Of a DNA stretch of 8,945 bases, positions 6,224-8,945 are shown piece after piece. The stretch spans positions 1 to 8,945 of the forward strand of contig SLRE01000292.1 in the NCBI GenBank assembly GCA_007131125.1, in the 5' to 3' direction. This DNA comes from Bacteroidales bacterium (lineage in GTDB: Bacteria > Bacteroidota > Bacteroidia > Bacteroidales > UBA7960). The notes under the pieces are model-generated. The model was not told the origin of the DNA. It made no database searches and was given only the letters and a program-made list of their open reading frames with translations. How positions within the stretch are numbered: position 1 is the first letter of the stretch; each line of letters opens with the position of its first letter. A program made the position numbers and the translations under genes.

Positions 6224-8816
6224 ATTGGGTCTTAAATACCAGTTCTCCTTCTTTTTCATCCACCAGTACTTTTGCATTCTGTTGAACCTTTCCTGAAAGA
6301 ATTTCCCTGGAAAGTTTGTTCAGAATACTCCGTTGAATAACGCGCTTCAGAGGTCTTGCCCCAAACTGTGGATCAAAACCTGCTTTGGCAACCCAGCTGA
6401 TGGCTGCAGGACTCAATTCTATGCTGATGTGGTTATCACTTAGCATTTCTTTTACCTTCTCCATCTGCAGGGAAACGATGTCTTTTATTTCCTCCCTTGT
6501 GAGTGGCTTGAACATGATGATCTCGTCCACCCGGTTGATAAACTCAGGACGAATGGTCTTTTTCAGCAAAGCAAATACATCGTTACGGGTAGTTTCAATC
6601 ACCTGCTCGCGGTTATCATCGGTAAGCTGCTCCATTTTTTCCTGGATCAAACCCGATCCGATATTGGAGGTCATGATGATGATGGTATTTTTAAAATCTG
6701 CCAGACGGCCTTTGTTATCGGTAAGGCGACCATCTTCAAGCACCTGTAAAAGGATGTTGAAAACATCGGGATGGGCTTTTTCGATTTCATCAAGCAAAAC
6801 CACGGAATAGGGCTTTCTTCTCACAGACTCGGTAAGCTGTCCGCTTTCCTCATAACCCACATATCCCGGAGGAGCTCCCACCAGCCTGCTAACGGTATGC
6901 CGCTCCTGGTATTCCGACATATCGATACGCACCATGGCATTCTCGTCATTGAAAAGGAATTCTGCAAGGGCCCGGGCAAGTTCCGTTTTTCCAACACCTG
7001 TAGTACCCAAAAAGATAAAAGACCCTACCGGACGTTTAAAATCCTGCAAACCTGCCCGGCTTCTGCGAATGGCATCCGAAACCGCCTCTATGGCTTCATC
7101 CTGTCCAACCACCCTTTTGTGCAATTCATCTTCGAGGTGAAGCAGTTTTTCTCTTTCGCTCTGCAGCATGCGACTTACCGGAATTCCGGTCCAGCGCGAA
7201 ACCACATCGGCAATGTCTTCTGCACTCACTTCTTCCTTTATAAGGGCAGAGTCTGCCTGCATTTCTCTTAGTTTGGCATGTAACTGCTGTTGTTTTTCTT
7301 CGGCTTCTTTAATCTTTCCATAGCGTAATTCGGCTACTTTGCCAAAATCACCATTGCGTTCGGCCTGGTCGGCCTCGAAGCGGAAGCGCTCAATATCCGA
7401 TTTTTGCTTCTGGATCTCTTCTACTATATTTTTTTCGCTCTGCCATTTGGCTTTCAGTTTGTTTCTTTCTTCCTGCAGGTTGGCCAGTTCCTGGTTGAGC
7501 ACTTTTAATTTGGCTTCGTCTTTTTCGCGCTTGATGGCTGCCTTTTCAATCTCCAGCTGGCGAATGCGCCTTTCAGCTTCATCAAGTTCTTCCGGCACAG
7601 AATTCATTTCCAGCCTTAATTTGGAAGCAGCCTCATCAATCAGATCTATGGCTTTATCAGGAAGGAAACGGTCGGTAATATACCTTTGCGACAGATCCAC
7701 GGAAGCGATGATGGCTTCATCCCTGATTCTAACCTGGTGATGGGTTTCGTAGCGTTCTTTCAGGCCCCTTAAAATACTTATGGCATCCAGGCGGGAAGGC
7801 TCATCCACTATTACCGTTTGGAAGCGTCTTTCAAGGGCTTTGTCTTTTTCAAAATAACGCTGGTATTCTTTCAGCGTGGTTGCCCCAACTGCCCGAAGCT
7901 CTCCACGGGCCAGTGCAGGTTTGAGGATATTGGCCGCATCCATGGCGCCTTCTCCGCTGGCTCCTGCACCCACAAGGGTATGGATCTCATCAATAAAGAG
8001 TACATATTCTCCGTCTGAAGACACTACCTCTTTCACCACCGCTTTCACGCGTTCTTCAAACTCTCCCTTGTATTTGGCTCCTGCAATAAGAGCGCCCATG
8101 TCAAGGGCAAATACCTTTTTGGATTTTAAATTTTCAGGAACATCCCCATTTACAATACGATGGGCAAGCCCTTCGGCAATGGCGGTTTTTCCCACACCAG
8201 GCTCTCCAATAAGTATAGGGTTGTTTTTGGTACGCCTGGAAAGGATCTGCAATATCCTGCGTATCTCCTCATCCCGCCCGATTACCGGATCAAGTTTTCC
8301 GGATAAAGCCAGATCGTTAAGGTTATTGGCATATTTATTCAGGGCATTGTAAGTATCTTCGGCCGTTTGACTCTTTACTCCGGAACCCTGCCGAAGATCT
8401 TTGATGGCCTCCTTTAGATTATCCATGGTTAAACCACCGTCCTTCAGCAACTGTGCAATATTATCGGTGCCGGCTACTAACGCAAGCAGCAAATGCTCAA
8501 TGGAAATGAATTCATCATTGAATTCCTTCAGCATTCCCATAGCCTTTTGAAGGGTTTGATTGCATGAAGAGGACAAATATACCTCACCACCTGCCACTTT
8601 GGGATAACCTTCAATGATCTTGTCCAGGGCTTGCTGAATCACCCGCACGCTGACATTGTTTTTTTTCAGTAGGTAAGGGGCCACATTTTCATCAACCGAA
8701 AGGATACCCTTCAGCAAATGCCCGTTTTCTATGGCCTGGTGCTGATAGCCATTGGCAATTTCCTGGGCCTTTTGTATGGCTTCCTGCGATTTTATTGTGA
8801 AATTATTTAAATTCAT
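6222..8816 (-). CDS. clpB: ATP-dependent disaggregase ClpB (Hsp100)
   Basis: This 864-residue protein is a complete ClpB, close to the usual 857-870 residues. ClpB is a cytosolic hexameric AAA+ machine that, with DnaK/DnaJ/GrpE, threads aggregated proteins through its pore and resolubilises them after heat or other stress. The double Clp N-domain covers about 1-145. The first ATPase domain has Walker A GEPGVGKT (204-211), Walker B VLFIDE (272-277), pore loop KYKGE (Tyr249), sensor GATT (311-314) and the arginine-finger region ERR (329-331). The coiled-coil M-domain, which separates ClpB from ClpA/ClpC and docks DnaK, spans about 405-525. The second ATPase domain has Walker A GTTGVGKT (604-611), pore loop GYVGYE (651-656), Walker B VVLLDE (672-677) and sensor-2 GARPLKR (819-825). 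No IGL/IGF-type ClpP-binding loop was seen, as expected for a disaggregase. All key residues are intact. The ATG at 8816 begins the conserved MNLNNFTIKSQEA start. It appears to be transcribed alone. Confidence 0.98.
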   Translation of the reverse strand: MNLNNFTIKSQEAIQKAQEIANGYQHQAIENGHLLKGILSVDENVAPYLLKKNNVSVRVIQQALDKIIEGYPKVAGGEVYLSSSCNQTLQKAMGMLKEFNDEFISIEHLLLALVAGTDNIAQLLKDGGLTMDNLKEAIKDLRQGSGVKSQTAEDTYNALNKYANNLNDLALSGKLDPVIGRDEEIRRILQILSRRTKNNPILIGEPGVGKTAIAEGLAHRIVNGDVPENLKSKKVFALDMGALIAGAKYKGEFEERVKAVVKEVVSSDGEYVLFIDEIHTLVGAGASGEGAMDAANILKPALARGELRAVGATTLKEYQRYFEKDKALERRFQTVIVDEPSRLDAISILRGLKERYETHHQVRIRDEAIIASVDLSQRYITDRFLPDKAIDLIDEAASKLRLEMNSVPEELDEAERRIRQLEIEKAAIKREKDEAKLKVLNQELANLQEERNKLKAKWQSEKNIVEEIQKQKSDIERFRFEADQAERNGDFGKVAELRYGKIKEAEEKQQQLHAKLREMQADSALIKEEVSAEDIADVVSRWTGIPVSRMLQSEREKLLHLEDELHKRVVGQDEAIEAVSDAIRRSRAGLQDFKRPVGSFIFLGTTGVGKTELARALAEFLFNDENAMVRIDMSEYQERHTVSRLVGAPPGYVGYEESGQLTESVRRKPYSVVLLDEIEKAHPDVFNILLQVLEDGRLTDNKGRLADFKNTIIIMTSNIGSGLIQEKMEQLTDDNREQVIETTRNDVFALLKKTIRPEFINRVDEIIMFKPLTREEIKDIVSLQMEKVKEMLSDNHISIELSPAAISWVAKAGFDPQFGARPLKRVIQRSILNKLSREILSGKVQQNAKVLVDEKEGELVFKTQ

Positions 8817-8865
8817 TTTATTTATATATTTCTATTTTACAGCTAAATTTTTTGTTGATATTGTT

Positions 8866-8880
8866 GCAAAGGTTAAACCA
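8866..8880 (-). promoter_or_regulatory. Possible clpB promoter core
   Basis: Read on the minus strand, TGGTTTAACCTTTGC contains AACCTTTG, a 7 of 8 match to the Bacteroidota -7 consensus TAnnTTTG, about 50 bases before the start codon. No convincing -33 TTTG lies 19 bases upstream. The same bases also carry GG-N10-GC with TGG and TTGC, the skeleton of a sigma-54 promoter, although the CACG part of that consensus is missing. Either reading is tentative. Confidence 0.25.
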
Positions 8881-8900
8881 TTCAAATCATCATCTGGTTT

Positions 8901-8916
8901 TACGACATATTGGCAT
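8901..8916 (-). promoter_or_regulatory. Motif ATGCCAATA-N3-CGTA, copy upstream of clpB
   Basis: This is the partner of the element at 5060-5075, matching at 13 of 16 positions and oriented towards clpB. It lies about 25 bases upstream of the possible -7 element and about 85 bases before the start codon. Within it, TGCC-N4-TGTC forms a loose direct repeat. No CIRCE (HrcA) palindrome is present in this upstream region, so any heat-shock control would use another system. Confidence 0.25.
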
Positions 8917-8945
8917 TTGATTTCGTTTGTAAAATGTCAAAATTA

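Noticed and set aside
6771..7271. A 166-codon plus-strand open frame within clpB, and a 158-codon one at 7876-8352
   Set aside because: Both lie antisense to highly conserved ClpB motifs and show no recognisable domain; they are by-products of clpB codon use.
8901..8938. Inverted repeat GACAT (8904-8908) and ATGTC (8934-8938) upstream of clpB as an operator
   Set aside because: The arms are five bases and separated by 25 bases, which is expected by chance in DNA of this composition.

Overview
The window looks like a chromosomal stretch from a member of the Bacteroidota, probably a Bacteroidales or Marinilabiliales-type organism. Four things suggest this: a multi-repeat DUF349 protein with a long acidic N-terminus, a PorT-type outer-membrane beta-barrel, AT-rich intergenic DNA with TAnnTTTG-like promoter elements, and A-rich rather than Shine-Dalgarno leaders. 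No taxonomic marker gene is present, so the assignment rests on protein style and is an inference.

Layout, left to right: (1) an AT-rich leader of 175 bases; (2) a large plus-strand gene (176-2740) for an 854-residue protein with a disordered Glu/Lys/Pro/Ser/Thr-rich N-terminal third and five DUF349 repeats, closed by a strong hairpin terminator; (3) a 289-base non-coding gap; (4) a plus-strand gene (3029-3679) for a secreted eight-strand-type outer-membrane beta-barrel; (5) a convergent minus-strand gene (3693-4940) for a LolC/LolE-type ABC transporter permease; (6) a divergent regulatory gap (4941-5125) with a plausible Bacteroidota promoter; (7) a plus-strand gene (5126-6190) for a protein resembling the bacterial archaeo-eukaryotic release-factor-like family (baeRF, family 3-like); (8) a shared bidirectional hairpin terminator; (9) a full-length minus-strand clpB (6222-8816); and (10) the clpB upstream region, where another gene may start on the plus strand at the right edge.

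Every gene is on the opposite strand to its neighbour or separated by a long gap, so this is not one operon. Two envelope genes (barrel and Lol-type permease) sit in the middle. Two genes with a plausible link to protein quality control (the baeRF-like gene and clpB) converge on the right. The main unexplained signal is a short sequence, ATGCCAATA-N3-CGTA, found upstream of both of these genes and in the same orientation relative to each. It could be a shared regulatory element, but the 9-mer core also occurs twice inside coding sequence, so chance remains possible. No mobile element, CRISPR array, tRNA or rRNA was seen. Most of the window is ordinary core chromosome; the baeRF-like and DUF349 proteins are the least understood parts.
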